Source: an uncultured Clostridia bacterium (GTDB lineage Bacteria; Bacillota; Clostridia; TANB77; CAG-508). From it: a stretch of 64,000 nucleotides of DNA. The notes below the pieces were generated by a model, which made no database searches, was not told where the DNA came from, and saw only the letters and a list, made by a program, of their open reading frames with translations. The translations under genes and the position numbers were made by a program. The DNA is taken from assembly GCA_944389125.1 (NCBI GenBank), contig CALXLF010000001.1:1-64000 (forward strand), given 5' to 3'. Shown here in pieces: positions 20,317 to 29,698 of this stretch. Every line of letters begins with the position of its first letter. Positions within the stretch are counted from its first letter, which is position 1.

Positions 20317-21048
20317 CTATAACAAATTTCCTATATCTCTTGATGTTATAATAATAGCAATTCCAAATAAAAATAACAGACCTAAGCTTGTTATAATAGC
20401 TTCAGTATTCTGATTCATTTTTTTACCTCTAATTGCTTCTATTATCAAAAGTAAAAATTTACCACCATCTAGTCCTGGTATTGGAAGTAAATTTGTTATT
20501 CCAAGTGAAATAGATATAACTGCTAACAAATACACAAATTCAAACAGACTACCAGTTTGAGCTACCATTTCAGAAATTCCAACAGGTCCAACTAATTCAG
20601 CAGAAGAAGTTGAACCAGTTACTAATGAAACTAAACTCTGACCTAGTAAAACAATATATCTCTTTGTTACAATTAATCCATCAATTAAACTTTTATTAAC
20701 AATACTTGCCAAAATAAAAAATATTAGTAATCCAAATACAATATTAACAGTTGCACCTGCCAGTACAATCAAAATTCTTTTCCAAACTGGACTATTAGAA
20801 AAAGACCCTTCCTCATCTATATTTTCCTCTTCACCTAACATACTACAATAACCTCCAAGAGGAATCAATCTTAAAGTATATTTAGTTTCTTTTCCTTGTT
20901 TAGACCATATTTGTTTTCCAAATCCTATTGAAAATTCATTAACTTTTACTTTACATTTTTTAGCAACTAAAAAATGGCCTAATTCATGAATTAAAATAAG
21001 AAATGCTAACAAGAATATTATTTTTAAAGCTGCTATAATAAAACTCAA
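20317..21048 (-). CDS. rseP: RseP/RasP-type site-2 protease without PDZ domain
   Basis: Intramembrane zinc metalloprotease that cleaves anti-sigma factors and signal-peptide remnants. HELGH in the first helix holds the zinc ligands and the catalytic Glu; the third ligand is in LPIPGLDGGK near the C-terminus. Only 243 residues, against 340 or more usual. The PDZ region expected between the second and third helices is missing, and the sequence runs straight from NIVFGLLIFFILASI to a short soluble link. The open frame is uninterrupted, so this is not a frameshift. Lies between cdsA and the PH-domain gene. Confidence 0.85.
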   Translation of the reverse strand: MSFIIAALKIIFLLAFLILIHELGHFLVAKKCKVKVNEFSIGFGKQIWSKQGKETKYTLRLIPLGGYCSMLGEEENIDEEGSFSNSPVWKRILIVLAGATVNIVFGLLIFFILASIVNKSLIDGLIVTKRYIVLLGQSLVSLVTGSTSSAELVGPVGISEMVAQTGSLFEFVYLLAVISISLGITNLLPIPGLDGGKFLLLIIEAIRGKKMNQNTEAIITSLGLLFLFGIAIIITSRDIGNLL

Positions 21049-21061
21049 TATTTACCTCCTA

Positions 21062-21931
21062 TTATAAAACAAATAAAAATAAACAAAATGCAAAAGGTGC
21101 TGTAAATATTACGCTATCAATCCTATCTATAAATCCTCCATGACCTGGAAATGCATTGCCAAAATCTTTTATATCAAAATATCTTTTTATAGTTGAAGCA
21201 GCAAAATCTCCAATTTGACCTATTAAGCTTAAAAATAATCCTATTAATCCCATGGATAAGTAAGATAAATTTAAACCAGCAAATTTATTTATACATAAAG
21301 TATAAATTAATGTAAGAATTACAGCTCCAATAACTCCTGCTGTGCATCCTTCAATTGTTTTATTAGGACTAACTTTACTAAATTTATGTTTTCCAAAATA
21401 TCTTCCTATTAAATATGCAAATATATCTGAGCCCCATGTTGTCATTACTAATATCCAAATTAAATACTTACCACTTATAGATGTTGTTGTAATACTTTCT
21501 AAATTGCCACCTGAAACAATTCCAACTGTTTTAGGACCATCTAACCCATAAATCAAAGGAATAAATATAATACATGAAATTATATATATAATTCCAAAAA
21601 ATGAAAAAACAATATCTTTTAAATTTATTTTCATATCAGAAATTATAATATGTAAATATAAAATCAATAATAAACTAGGAATAGCTATACATAACAATAT
21701 CAAAATTGTTTGTAAATTCAAAACATGAATTAATGATATACATGCAGCTAGTAAGTAACCAATCCAAGATATTGGTTTTATTTCATTTGAAGTAGCTTTA
21801 AAATACTCTCTTAAAGATATGATTGCAACTATTGCAATTAAAACATCTACTATGTATTTATTTCCGAAAACAAATATTAAAATTATAATTGGCAATCCAA
21901 TTATAGCCGTCAATAATCTTTTTAAATTCAC
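21062..21931 (-). CDS. cdsA: Phosphatidate cytidylyltransferase
   Basis: Makes CDP-diacylglycerol from phosphatidate and CTP in the membrane. The 289 residues have about eight membrane helices and the CdsA signature STIKRYFDIKDFGNAFPGHG followed by DRIDS. Placed between uppS and rseP as in most Firmicutes; dxr, normally next, is missing. Confidence 0.96.
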   Translation of the reverse strand: MNLKRLLTAIIGLPIIILIFVFGNKYIVDVLIAIVAIISLREYFKATSNEIKPISWIGYLLAACISLIHVLNLQTILILLCIAIPSLLLILYLHIIISDMKINLKDIVFSFFGIIYIISCIIFIPLIYGLDGPKTVGIVSGGNLESITTTSISGKYLIWILVMTTWGSDIFAYLIGRYFGKHKFSKVSPNKTIEGCTAGVIGAVILTLIYTLCINKFAGLNLSYLSMGLIGLFLSLIGQIGDFAASTIKRYFDIKDFGNAFPGHGGFIDRIDSVIFTAPFAFCLFLFVL

Positions 21932-21954
21932 TAGACCTAAACTCCTTTCAAGTT

Positions 21955-22668
21955 TTAGTTTCCGCCAAACTTTCTATTTCTTTTTTGATATATTTCTATA
22001 CAATTTTCCAAATCATCTTCATCAAAGTCAGGCCAATATTTTTCTAAAAATATAAATTCTGTATATGCTAATTGCCAAATTAAAAATCCACTTATTCTCA
22101 TTTCTCCGCTAGTTCTAATCATTAAATCAGGATCTGGAATATCCTTAGTGTAAAGATTTTCAGATATTAGATTTTCTGTTATATCATCTACATCTATTTC
22201 TCCATTTTTTATTTTAGTTACAATTTTCTTAGTAGCTTTTACTATCTCGTCTCTACCACCATAATTTAAACATATATTAAATATAATTCCATTGTTGTCT
22301 TTTGTTCTTTCCATAGCTTCATGTATAGATTTCCTTAAAGATTCACTAAATGGCTCTGGATCACCCAAAACTACTACTTTTATATTTTCAGTATCTGCTT
22401 TTTTTGCAAAATCATCTAAATATCTTTGTAAAAGTTCCATTAAAGCATCAACTTCATCTTTACTTCTTTTCCAATTTTCTGTTGAAAACGCATAAACAGT
22501 TAAATATCTTATGCCTATTTTCTTAGCATATCTTACTATTTTTTCTAATGTTTTAGCACCTTCTCTATGTCCCAATTTTATAGGCAAATTTTTCTTCTTT
22601 GCCCAACGTCTATTTCCATCCATAATAATCGCTATATGTTCTGGAAAATTTTCCTTATAATCTATCAT
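21955..22668 (-). CDS. uppS: Undecaprenyl diphosphate synthase
   Basis: Cis-prenyltransferase making the C55 lipid carrier for wall synthesis. About 237 residues. The start of the fold, IIMDGNRRWAKKKN, carries the catalytic Asp; DPDLMIRTSGEMRISGF near the C-terminus binds the diphosphate. I use ATG 22668 (MIDYKENFPEHI) with GGGG upstream, rather than an in-frame codon 36 bases earlier. Confidence 0.96.
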   Translation of the reverse strand: MIDYKENFPEHIAIIMDGNRRWAKKKNLPIKLGHREGAKTLEKIVRYAKKIGIRYLTVYAFSTENWKRSKDEVDALMELLQRYLDDFAKKADTENIKVVVLGDPEPFSESLRKSIHEAMERTKDNNGIIFNICLNYGGRDEIVKATKKIVTKIKNGEIDVDDITENLISENLYTKDIPDPDLMIRTSGEMRISGFLIWQLAYTEFIFLEKYWPDFDEDDLENCIEIYQKRNRKFGGN

Positions 22669-22721
22669 ATTATACCCCGTATTTTTTATTTTTATAAAAA
22701 GCAAATTTGCTTATTTTATTT

Positions 22722-23273
22722 TTAAACTGTCATTATTTCTTTTTCTTTATTTTCTAATATTTTATCAATCTCATCAACATATTTATCTGTTAACTTTTGA
22801 ATATTATCTTCATCTACTCTTAACTCATCTTCTGTTATTTCAGAGTTTTTGTTTAAATTCTTAACCATATCCATTCCATCTCTTCTAGCATTACGAACAG
22901 CAACTCTTGCATCTTCAGCAGTTTTTTTGATTTCTTTTACTAGCTCTTTTCTTCTCTCTTCAGTTAATTCTGGAAAATTTAATCTTATAACTTTTCCATC
23001 ATTATTTGGATTAATTCCAATATCTGATGCTAAAATTGCTTTTTCAATTTCTTTTAATATACTTACATCCCATGGTTGAATAACTATTAATCTTGCTTCT
23101 GGAACAGAAATTCCAGCTACTTGATTTATAGGAGTTTGAACCCCATAATATGAAATATTTATCTTATTTAATATGGCTGGATTAGCTCTACCAGCTCTAA
23201 CTTCAGCTAACTGTTCTGTAAAAACACTAACTGATTTTTTCATTTTCTCCTCTATACTACTTAAATCTGACAT
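22722..23273 (-). CDS. frr: Ribosome recycling factor
   Basis: Splits the post-termination ribosome together with EF-G. The 183 residues cover the whole family length: [11 protein letters not shown], then [33 protein letters not shown] and RNARRDGMD. The start ATG 23273 has AAAGGAGAG at good spacing. First gene of frr-uppS-cdsA-rseP-PH-polC; pyrH, its usual partner, is not adjacent. Confidence 0.97.
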   Translation of the reverse strand: MSDLSSIEEKMKKSVSVFTEQLAEVRAGRANPAILNKINISYYGVQTPINQVAGISVPEARLIVIQPWDVSILKEIEKAILASDIGINPNNDGKVIRLNFPELTEERRKELVKEIKKTAEDARVAVRNARRDGMDMVKNLNKNSEITEDELRVDEDNIQKLTDKYVDEIDKILENKEKEIMTV

Positions 23274-23654
23274 AAAAAACTCTCCTTTATTATTTTTTTG
23301 CATTTTATGAAATTTGTTAAATACTTTTTAATTAAATTTCAAAAATTGCTTACTAATTTTTACCATCATATTGTATCATAATTTTATAATTTGAACAGTA
23401 TTTTTTTTAAATTTATTAAAAAAATTTATAATAAAAAAATATACTAAAATAATTACTCTAAATATTATCTGTTTTATAATTTTCTTTTCAATAAATAAAC
23501 TTTTAAAATATAAGCATCTAAACAGCCTGATTATGTACATTTTAAAGGAAAAATGATATAATAAATATGTACGTTGTACGCATGGGGACATGTAACTATA
23601 TTAACATTTTCTAAAAGGCGCCACTCAGTTTTGTGGTGAAAAAAGGTATGCAAA
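23274..23654. other. Intergenic region with divergent promoters
   Basis: About 380 AT-rich bases between frr and the next island, with no supported gene. TGTACA (23534-ish) and TATAAT near 23557, about 17 bases apart, face the gene at 23655. They are followed by an imperfect palindrome ATGTACGTTGTACGCAT and a small CCAC/GTGG hairpin before the start. The GC content rises at about 23575, which may mark the island edge. Confidence 0.45.
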
Positions 23655-24284
23655 TTGAAAGAATATAGAATTGATGGAGGAAATTCTGGAACAATGAAAT
23701 TATCAGAATCAATCGTTCCTACAGTTACCCTAGGCGATATTAAAAAAGACACAGGTTTCTTATTGAAAAAAGCAAACAGAGGTCCACTTATCATGGCACA
23801 TAATGGTCAATGGAATTTTAAAGTTGTTAATTCACCAACACGCTTATTGCTTCGGGCAAAAGTCGATAATGCTCATATGTTAATTATGTCATCTTATAAT
23901 ACTATAAGTAGAATTATCGTCTTAGATGCAAAATCAAATGAAATTCCAATGCTTATCAGAAAGAATGAATTTATCTTGCTTGCTCAGGAAAGTATTTCAT
24001 TAAACAAATATAAACTTCCTAATGGTAAGAAATATTCTAGGCTTCTCGAATGTGACTTTTTTCAGGAAGTATCCGGAAACGGGTTATATTGTATGGAAAT
24101 AACTGGAGATTGTCCAGAACCATATCTTTTAACTCCTGGAAAAAGTATTCTGATAAATGCTAAATCATTAATTGCCATGAGTAAAAATATCCGTATTACT
24201 AAAATTGTAGATGGCACAAATCTTCTACTTAAAGCTGAAGATTCTGCAGGATATATAATTTTTTCGGATTTCCCTCAGGGCTAA
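23655..24284 (+). CDS. Unknown protein, possibly AIM24-like, foreign-looking
   Basis: A 209-residue soluble protein with no signal peptide or membrane helix. The C-terminal half, PGKSILINAKSLIAMSKNI followed by LLLKAEDSAGYIIF, weakly recalls the beta-sandwich AIM24/TerD-like fold; I do not claim it. Start is TTG 23655 with AAAGGT upstream; the nearby ATG is out of frame. Codon use is richer in G/C than host genes and one in-frame CGG (23853-23855) must read as Arg. It lies in an island with the next gene and has its own terminator. Confidence 0.6.
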   Translation: MKEYRIDGGNSGTMKLSESIVPTVTLGDIKKDTGFLLKKANRGPLIMAHNGQWNFKVVNSPTRLLLRAKVDNAHMLIMSSYNTISRIIVLDAKSNEIPMLIRKNEFILLAQESISLNKYKLPNGKKYSRLLECDFFQEVSGNGLYCMEITGDCPEPYLLTPGKSILINAKSLIAMSKNIRITKIVDGTNLLLKAEDSAGYIIFSDFPQG

Positions 24285-24361
24285 AACAATTGTCAATGAT
24301 TTTTCCCAGAATCACTGGCAATCAAAAAATAAGCACAGCGTACCATCCCTCTTAGGGAATA

Positions 24362-24397
24362 CAAAACCTGATTAGAAGAAATTCTTATCAGGTTTTG
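24362..24397 (+). terminator. Terminator after the 23655 gene
   Basis: CAAAACCTGAT pairs with ATCAGGTTTTG and is followed by CTTTTTTAA on the plus strand. Confidence 0.75.
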
Positions 24398-24436
24398 CTT
24401 TTTTAAACTTTAAAACTTTCTCTATAAAAAAGAAAA

Positions 24437-24466
24437 CGGCATGTATACTGAAAATATACATACCGC
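24437..24466 (-). terminator. Terminator after the 24478 gene
   Basis: GGCGGTATGTATA pairs imperfectly with TATACATGCCG on the minus strand and is followed by TTTTCTTTTTT. Confidence 0.7.
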
Positions 24467-24477
24467 CTCTCTCAGCT

Positions 24478-24897
24478 TTATTCATAAACTGAGTTCAAAA
24501 AACCCGCAATCTGTTCAATGGTGTCAAAAACTTTTACACCGTTTCTTTTAACCATCCTTGAGACAGCTTTTAAGGAGTTTTTTAGAACATCATTAAAGCC
24601 ATCATAGAGTACACAAAACAATGTATTATCTGGACGCTTATTACTACAATCGACAACTTCTGCTATTGTGAAAACGTCTGTCATCTGTGAAGTAATTACG
24701 AAAAGAACATATCTTGCTTCCTCTCGTGCTTCATCCTCTCTTAACTGACTTTCAATTGTCCATCCATCAATAACAGGATTAAAATATTCTACTTTACTGC
24801 TTAACAGTGATATTAAATCATCCCGCCATGTTGTTTCGTTACACGTTCCTCCAAGAAACGTTGTGTTTGCAAAAGACATTTTTTTCGGGTTCTCCAT
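24478..24897 (-). CDS. Nucleoside 2-deoxyribosyltransferase-like / TIR-like protein, foreign-looking
   Basis: A 139-residue protein. FLGGTCNETTWRDDLI at the start, then EEARYVLFVITSQMTDVFTIAEVVDC, match the pattern of nucleoside 2-deoxyribosyltransferase-like or related Rossmann/TIR-like enzymes. The expected substrate-pocket Asp and Glu are present (EEARYV, IAEVVD). The exact reaction cannot be read from sequence. ATG 24897 follows GGAGGAATTAGT. One in-frame CGG (24823-24825, TGG CGG GAT) must read as Arg, and codon use differs from host genes, so I infer transfer. Convergent with the 23655 gene. Confidence 0.6.
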   Translation of the reverse strand: MENPKKMSFANTTFLGGTCNETTWRDDLISLLSSKVEYFNPVIDGWTIESQLREDEAREEARYVLFVITSQMTDVFTIAEVVDCSNKRPDNTLFCVLYDGFNDVLKNSLKAVSRMVKRNGVKVFDTIEQIAGFLNSVYE

Positions 24898-24997
24898 ACT
24901 AATTCCTCCAATTCTGTTATTTCTTCCTGTCATCCTCAAATGTCAAAGGAATCTATTATAGAAGATCTATATTATTATATCACATTTTTGCTTAAAT

Positions 24998-27053
24998 TTA
25001 AAGCTCAAATTGTGAATTATAAAGTTCTGCATAAGCTCCATTTAATTTAATTAACTCTTCATGATTTCCTTGCTCTACAATATTTCCTTCTTTCATAACT
25101 AAAATTAAATCAGCATTTTTTATAGTAGAAAGTCTATGCGCTATTATAAATGAAGTTCTTCCTTCTGTTAGTTTATCCATTGCATCTTGAACTAATTCCT
25201 CTGTTCTTGTATCAACATTTGAAGTTGCTTCATCTAATATTAAGAATGGTGAATCTTTTATCATACCTCTAGCTATAGTTAATAATTGTCTTTGACCACT
25301 AGAAATACTGTCATTCTCAGAAATTATTGAATCATATCCATGAGGAAGAGTTCTTATAAAATGATCTAATCCAATTTCTTTGCAAACTTCTTTAACTGTC
25401 TCATCTGATACATTTTTTCTATTATAAACAATATTTTCCTTTACACTTCCTTCAAAAACCCATGTATCTTGAAGTACCATAGTAAATAAATCATGAACAT
25501 TTTCTCTAGTTAAATCTTTTGTTGAAACTCCATCAATTCTAATATCTCCTGAATTTATATCATAGAATTTCATAAGTAAATTTACCATAGTTGTTTTTCC
25601 TGCACCTGTTGGTCCAACAATAGCTATTTTTTGACCAGGTTTAGCAATAGCAGAAAAATCTTTTATTGTTGGTTTATCACTATCATCATATTGGAATACA
25701 ACATGATCAAATTCTATGTTTCCTTTTACTTTGCTCTTATCTAATGCTTTAGTTATATTATCTTGACTAGACATCTCTTCTTCATCAAGGAATTCAAATA
25801 CTCTTTCAGAAGCTGCTGCTGTTGATTGTAAAGATGTCATAGACTGAGCTATTTGTGTTAAAGGAGATGTAAATAATCTTACATATGTCATAAATGCTAC
25901 TATAACACCAAATGAAATTACATTATTCATTGTTAAAAGCGCACCAACTATACAAACTGCAACATATCCAAAGTTACCAATAAAATTCATTATAGGTTGC
26001 ATTAAACCTGATAAAAATTGACTTTTTCTGTTAGCATTATAAACTTTTTTATTTAATTCATCAAATTTCTTATCCACTTCTTTTTTGCCGTTATATACTT
26101 TTACTACATTTAATCCTGAATAAACTTCTTCTATATGTCCATTTAAATTACCAAGTTCTGTTTGACGAGCTTCAAAATATTTTTGTGATCTTTTTAATAT
26201 AAATGACATTCCAACAAAACCTAATAAACTAGCAACAATTGCAGTAATTGCCATAATCCAGTTTGTTACAAACATCATTATAACAGTACCAACAAATAGT
26301 ACAACTGCACTTACTAAACTTGCCAATGATTGGTTCATAGTTTGCGCTATCATATCAACATCATTTGTTACTCTTGATAAAATATCACCTGTTTGATGTT
26401 TGTCAAAATATTTTAAAGGTAATTTATTTATCTTTACTGAAATTCTACCTCTTAAACTTCTTGCAAAATTATTTGCAACATCTGTCATTAATATTGACTC
26501 TGCAAAACTACATAATGAACTTACCAAATATAATGCCACTAAAAATAGACAAATCTTTTTAATTTTATCTATATCCATAAAAGGTTTAACAACATCTTGA
26601 ACTGATTCTGGCATTTGATCAATTTTTTGATATAATTCATTAACATCTATATCTTCACTATTTAAGTCCATAGAACTTAAAATTTCCATAAATTTCGTCT
26701 GATCTTCTACTGAAATTGTAGTTCCATCTAATTCTATATCTTGCATATTTCCTTGAGAAAAGTTTGTAGAAATATCTGAGGCAAGTTCTTGAAGATTGTC
26801 TGAATTTACAACTAAACCTTTTGAAATTTCATCTGTTAAATCTGATAATCTATTTGGTGCTAATATTGATAATATTGAGCTAACAGCAGCTGCAATAAGT
26901 CCAATTATAATAAAAACTTTAAATGGTTTTAATTCACTAAAAAGTCTTTTAACAGCACCTTTAAAATCTTTTGCTTTTTCTCCAGTTCCGTCTAGGTCCG
27001 CCCATTCTTCCGAAACCTCTATGATGTCTATTCATATTTTTATTTTCTTCCAT
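24998..27053 (-). CDS. ABC exporter subunit (MdlB-like), with one CGG +1 shift
   Basis: A half-transporter: cytosolic N-terminus with a His/Arg/Gly-rich start, six membrane helices, then an ATPase with Walker A GPTGAGKT, signature SSGQRQLL, Walker B ILDEATSN and switch His IAHRLS. The reading frame from ATG 27053 reaches CGG at 26988-26990 (AGA CGG AAC) and would stop nine codons later. Skipping C gives AGA-(C)-GGA-ACT-GGA-GAA and joins the frame that runs to the end, about 684 residues in all. Without the shift, no start would supply the first membrane helix. Forms a heterodimer with the neighbour 15 bases upstream, under MarR control. Multidrug or peptide export is likely; the substrate is unknown. 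Confidence 0.88.
26988..26990 (-). other. CGG +1 frameshift site in the ABC exporter
   Basis: AGA CGG AAC TGG in the incoming frame with a stop nine codons on; skipping C gives AGA GGA ACT GGA GAA AAA and joins the long frame. This Gly is not a family-conserved residue, so the support is frame continuity only. Confidence 0.8.
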
Positions 27054-27068
27054 TACTTTACCTCCTTT

Positions 27069-28835
27069 CTACCCTTTTATTCCTAATTCTTTTTCAGATA
27101 ATTGTGATAAAGCTATTTGTCTATAAACTTCACAATTTTCTAATAATTCCTTATGTGTTCCAATTCCAACTGCTTCTCCATCATTTAATACAATTATCTT
27201 ATCTGCATTCATAATAGTCCCAATTCTTTGAGCTACTATTAATGAGGTTGCATCTTTTGTATATTTTTTCAATTCTTTTCTTAAAACACTATCTGTTTTA
27301 TAATCTAATGCTGAGAAACTATCATCAAAAATATAAATTTCTGGATCTCTTGCTATTGCTCTTGCTATTGCTAGTCTTTGTTTTTGTCCACCAGATACAT
27401 TTGTTCCTCCACTTGCAATATAAGAATCATAACCATCATCCATTTTCTCAACAAATTCTGTAGCTTGAGCAACTTTAATTGCTTCTTTTATTTTTTCATC
27501 AGTTTTTTCACCTTTTCCATTATCTCCATAAGCAACATTTGATTTAACTGTTCCATCAAACATTACAGCTCTTTGAGGAACATAACCTAATTTATTATGC
27601 AAAAATTCTTGTTTATAATCTTTTACATTAACTCCGTCTACTAAAACTTCTCCTTCTGTTGCATCATAAAATCTTGGAACAAGATTTATAAGAGTAGATT
27701 TTCCAGAACCAGTTAAACCAATAAATGCAACTGTCTCTCCTTTATTAGCTTTAAAAGATATATTTTTAAGTAAATATTCTTCTGCGTCTGGATATTTAAA
27801 GGATACATTTTTAAATTCAACTGTTCCTCTCTCATCTGTTACATCTTTATCAATAGTTCCATCTTTAATAGTAATATCAGTATCTAAAACTTCGTTAATA
27901 CGATTTGCAGAAACTTGAGCTCTAGGTAACATCATAAATATCATTGCTAACATTAAAAATGCCATTATTACTTGCATAGCATATGAACTAAATACAACCA
28001 TATTACTAAATACACCTATTTTATCTGCCATTCCTGCATCTCTAATTAAAAATGCTCCTATGAAATAAATAGATAAAGTTAAACCATACATTACTAAATA
28101 CATTGTAGGTTGTAAAAATGCAAATGTTTTTTGATTAAATAATTGTTGATTTGTAAGATTATCATTTGCTTTCTTAAATTTATCTTCTTGATATTCTTCT
28201 GCATTAAATGCTCTTACAACACGTATACCTGTTAAGTTTTCACGTGTTACACTATTTAATTTATCTGTTAATTTTTGAACTAATTTAAATTTAGGTAATA
28301 CTATTGAAATTAAAATCGCAATTACTGTTAAAAGAATTGCAACTGCAACAGCTGTTGCAACACTCCATTGCCATCCTTTATTTAAAATTTTGGTAATTGC
28401 CCAAATTGCTGTTATTGGAGCTTTTAATAGCAATTGAAGTCCCATTGACATAAACATTTGAATTTGAGTTATATCGTTTGTTGTTCTAGTTATTAAACTG
28501 CTTGTTGAAAATCCTTTTACTTCTTGTATAGCAAGATCCTCTACTTTAGTAAATAACCTCTTTCTAATATGCATTGAATTTTTAGAAGCAAATTTTGATG
28601 TTAAATATCCTGTTATAATAGCTGCAACTAAACTACCAAAAGCACATAATAACATATATCCACCATTTTTTAGTATATCTACCATTTGGCTACCTTCTGT
28701 TTGTACAAGAGTAGTTATCTGTGACATATAATCTGGAAGTTTTAATTCAAGCCAAACTTGAAATAGTACAAGTAAGAAAATTAGAACTAAAAGTAACCAG
28801 TCTTTTTTCTCTAGATTTTTTAATAATTTAAGCAT
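27069..28835 (-). CDS. ABC exporter subunit (MdlA-like)
   Basis: A 588-residue half-transporter: six membrane helices in the first 300 residues, then Walker A GLTGSGKS, signature VSGGQKQRLA and Walker B IYIFDDSFSALD. The Walker B Asp-Asp in place of Asp-Glu suggests the degenerate catalytic site usual for one half of heterodimeric exporters. It is followed after 15 bases by its partner and preceded by marR. Confidence 0.93.
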   Translation of the reverse strand: MLKLLKNLEKKDWLLLVLIFLLVLFQVWLELKLPDYMSQITTLVQTEGSQMVDILKNGGYMLLCAFGSLVAAIITGYLTSKFASKNSMHIRKRLFTKVEDLAIQEVKGFSTSSLITRTTNDITQIQMFMSMGLQLLLKAPITAIWAITKILNKGWQWSVATAVAVAILLTVIAILISIVLPKFKLVQKLTDKLNSVTRENLTGIRVVRAFNAEEYQEDKFKKANDNLTNQQLFNQKTFAFLQPTMYLVMYGLTLSIYFIGAFLIRDAGMADKIGVFSNMVVFSSYAMQVIMAFLMLAMIFMMLPRAQVSANRINEVLDTDITIKDGTIDKDVTDERGTVEFKNVSFKYPDAEEYLLKNISFKANKGETVAFIGLTGSGKSTLINLVPRFYDATEGEVLVDGVNVKDYKQEFLHNKLGYVPQRAVMFDGTVKSNVAYGDNGKGEKTDEKIKEAIKVAQATEFVEKMDDGYDSYIASGGTNVSGGQKQRLAIARAIARDPEIYIFDDSFSALDYKTDSVLRKELKKYTKDATSLIVAQRIGTIMNADKIIVLNDGEAVGIGTHKELLENCEVYRQIALSQLSEKELGIKG

Positions 28836-28899
28836 AAAATTCTCCTTTCATTTTTATTTAATCCCCATTATTTATAACTTAAATATAATAATATATTTA

Positions 28900-29388
28900 T
28901 TAATTTATAGAATTATTTATATTATCCTCTAAATTTTTATGCATTTTATCTAAAACTTTATTAAAAGTTTTTAAATCCTCATCAGAAATATCTTTTTTAA
29001 CAATACTTTCTATATATTCTAAAGATTTTTTTCTTTTTAAATATTCTTCTTTAGCTTTTGGTGATAGAATAATTTTTTTAATTCTAGTATCTTTTTTATC
29101 AATTGATCTTTCTATAAATCCATTTTTTTCCATAGTACCAAGTATTCCTGAAATCGTTGCTCTTCTTAAATTTAATACATCTTCTAAATCTCTTTGATAA
29201 ACATCTTCATTTATATGATTTAATAAATATTGGATAATTTCTATTTGACTTCTACTTGGACTATTTTTAAATTTCTCATTTTTTTGCATACACTCTGAAT
29301 TAGAGATAAGATTTCTAACGACCAACTTATCAATAGATTTTAATTTATAAAGTATACTTCTTTCTTTCAAAATAGAATCTTCTTCCAT
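28900..29388 (-). CDS. MarR-family transcriptional regulator
   Basis: A 162-residue winged-helix protein. SQIEIIQYLLNHINEDVYQRD then LEDVLNLRRATISGILGTMEKNGFIER is the MarR recognition region, followed by the wing DKKDTRIKKI. First gene of the operon with the two ABC exporter halves, so it probably represses them and itself through the palindrome in its promoter. Strong ribosome site AGGAGGTAAAAT. Confidence 0.93.
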   Translation of the reverse strand: MEEDSILKERSILYKLKSIDKLVVRNLISNSECMQKNEKFKNSPSRSQIEIIQYLLNHINEDVYQRDLEDVLNLRRATISGILGTMEKNGFIERSIDKKDTRIKKIILSPKAKEEYLKRKKSLEYIESIVKKDISDEDLKTFNKVLDKMHKNLEDNINNSIN

Positions 29389-29408
29389 ATTTTACCTCCT
29401 ATTAAATT

Positions 29409-29474
29409 GTAAGGTAACTATAATGTCAGTTGCCTAACGTTTAATAGTATACTACACCAAAAATATTTTGTCAA
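29409..29474 (-). promoter_or_regulatory. marR-ABC operon promoter and MarR operator
   Basis: On the minus strand TTGACA (29474-29469), a 17-base spacer and TATACT (29451-29446). Immediately downstream GTTAGGCAACT and AGTTACCTTAC (29438-29409) form an inverted repeat matching at 9 of 11 positions, a plausible dimer operator for autoregulation. Confidence 0.7.
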
Positions 29475-29564
29475 TACCCTTACAATATTTTTTTATAAAA
29501 TTTAAAAATTAACTAATACTTAAATAATTTTAGTTTTATAAAAAACAATGATATACACAAAAAG

Positions 29565-29596
29565 CAAGTCTCTCTTTGTTTCCCAAAAGAGACTTG
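29565..29596 (-). terminator. Terminator after hydA
   Basis: CAAGTCTCT pairs with AGAGACTTG, followed on the minus strand by CTTTTTG. A weaker AT-rich hairpin lies between it and the hydA stop. Confidence 0.7.
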
Positions 29597-29698
29597 TTTC
29601 TATAGTAAGTCCATAGCTGTAAATACTAATTACTTTTTCCTTACAAGTTTACAAAATAAAAAAGCCTTTTTATAAAATAAAGACTTTTTTACTAATTT

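Noticed and set aside
20317..21048. Short rseP as another CGG shift case
   Set aside because: The frame is continuous, with both metal-binding motifs and no CGG; a domain is missing rather than out of frame.
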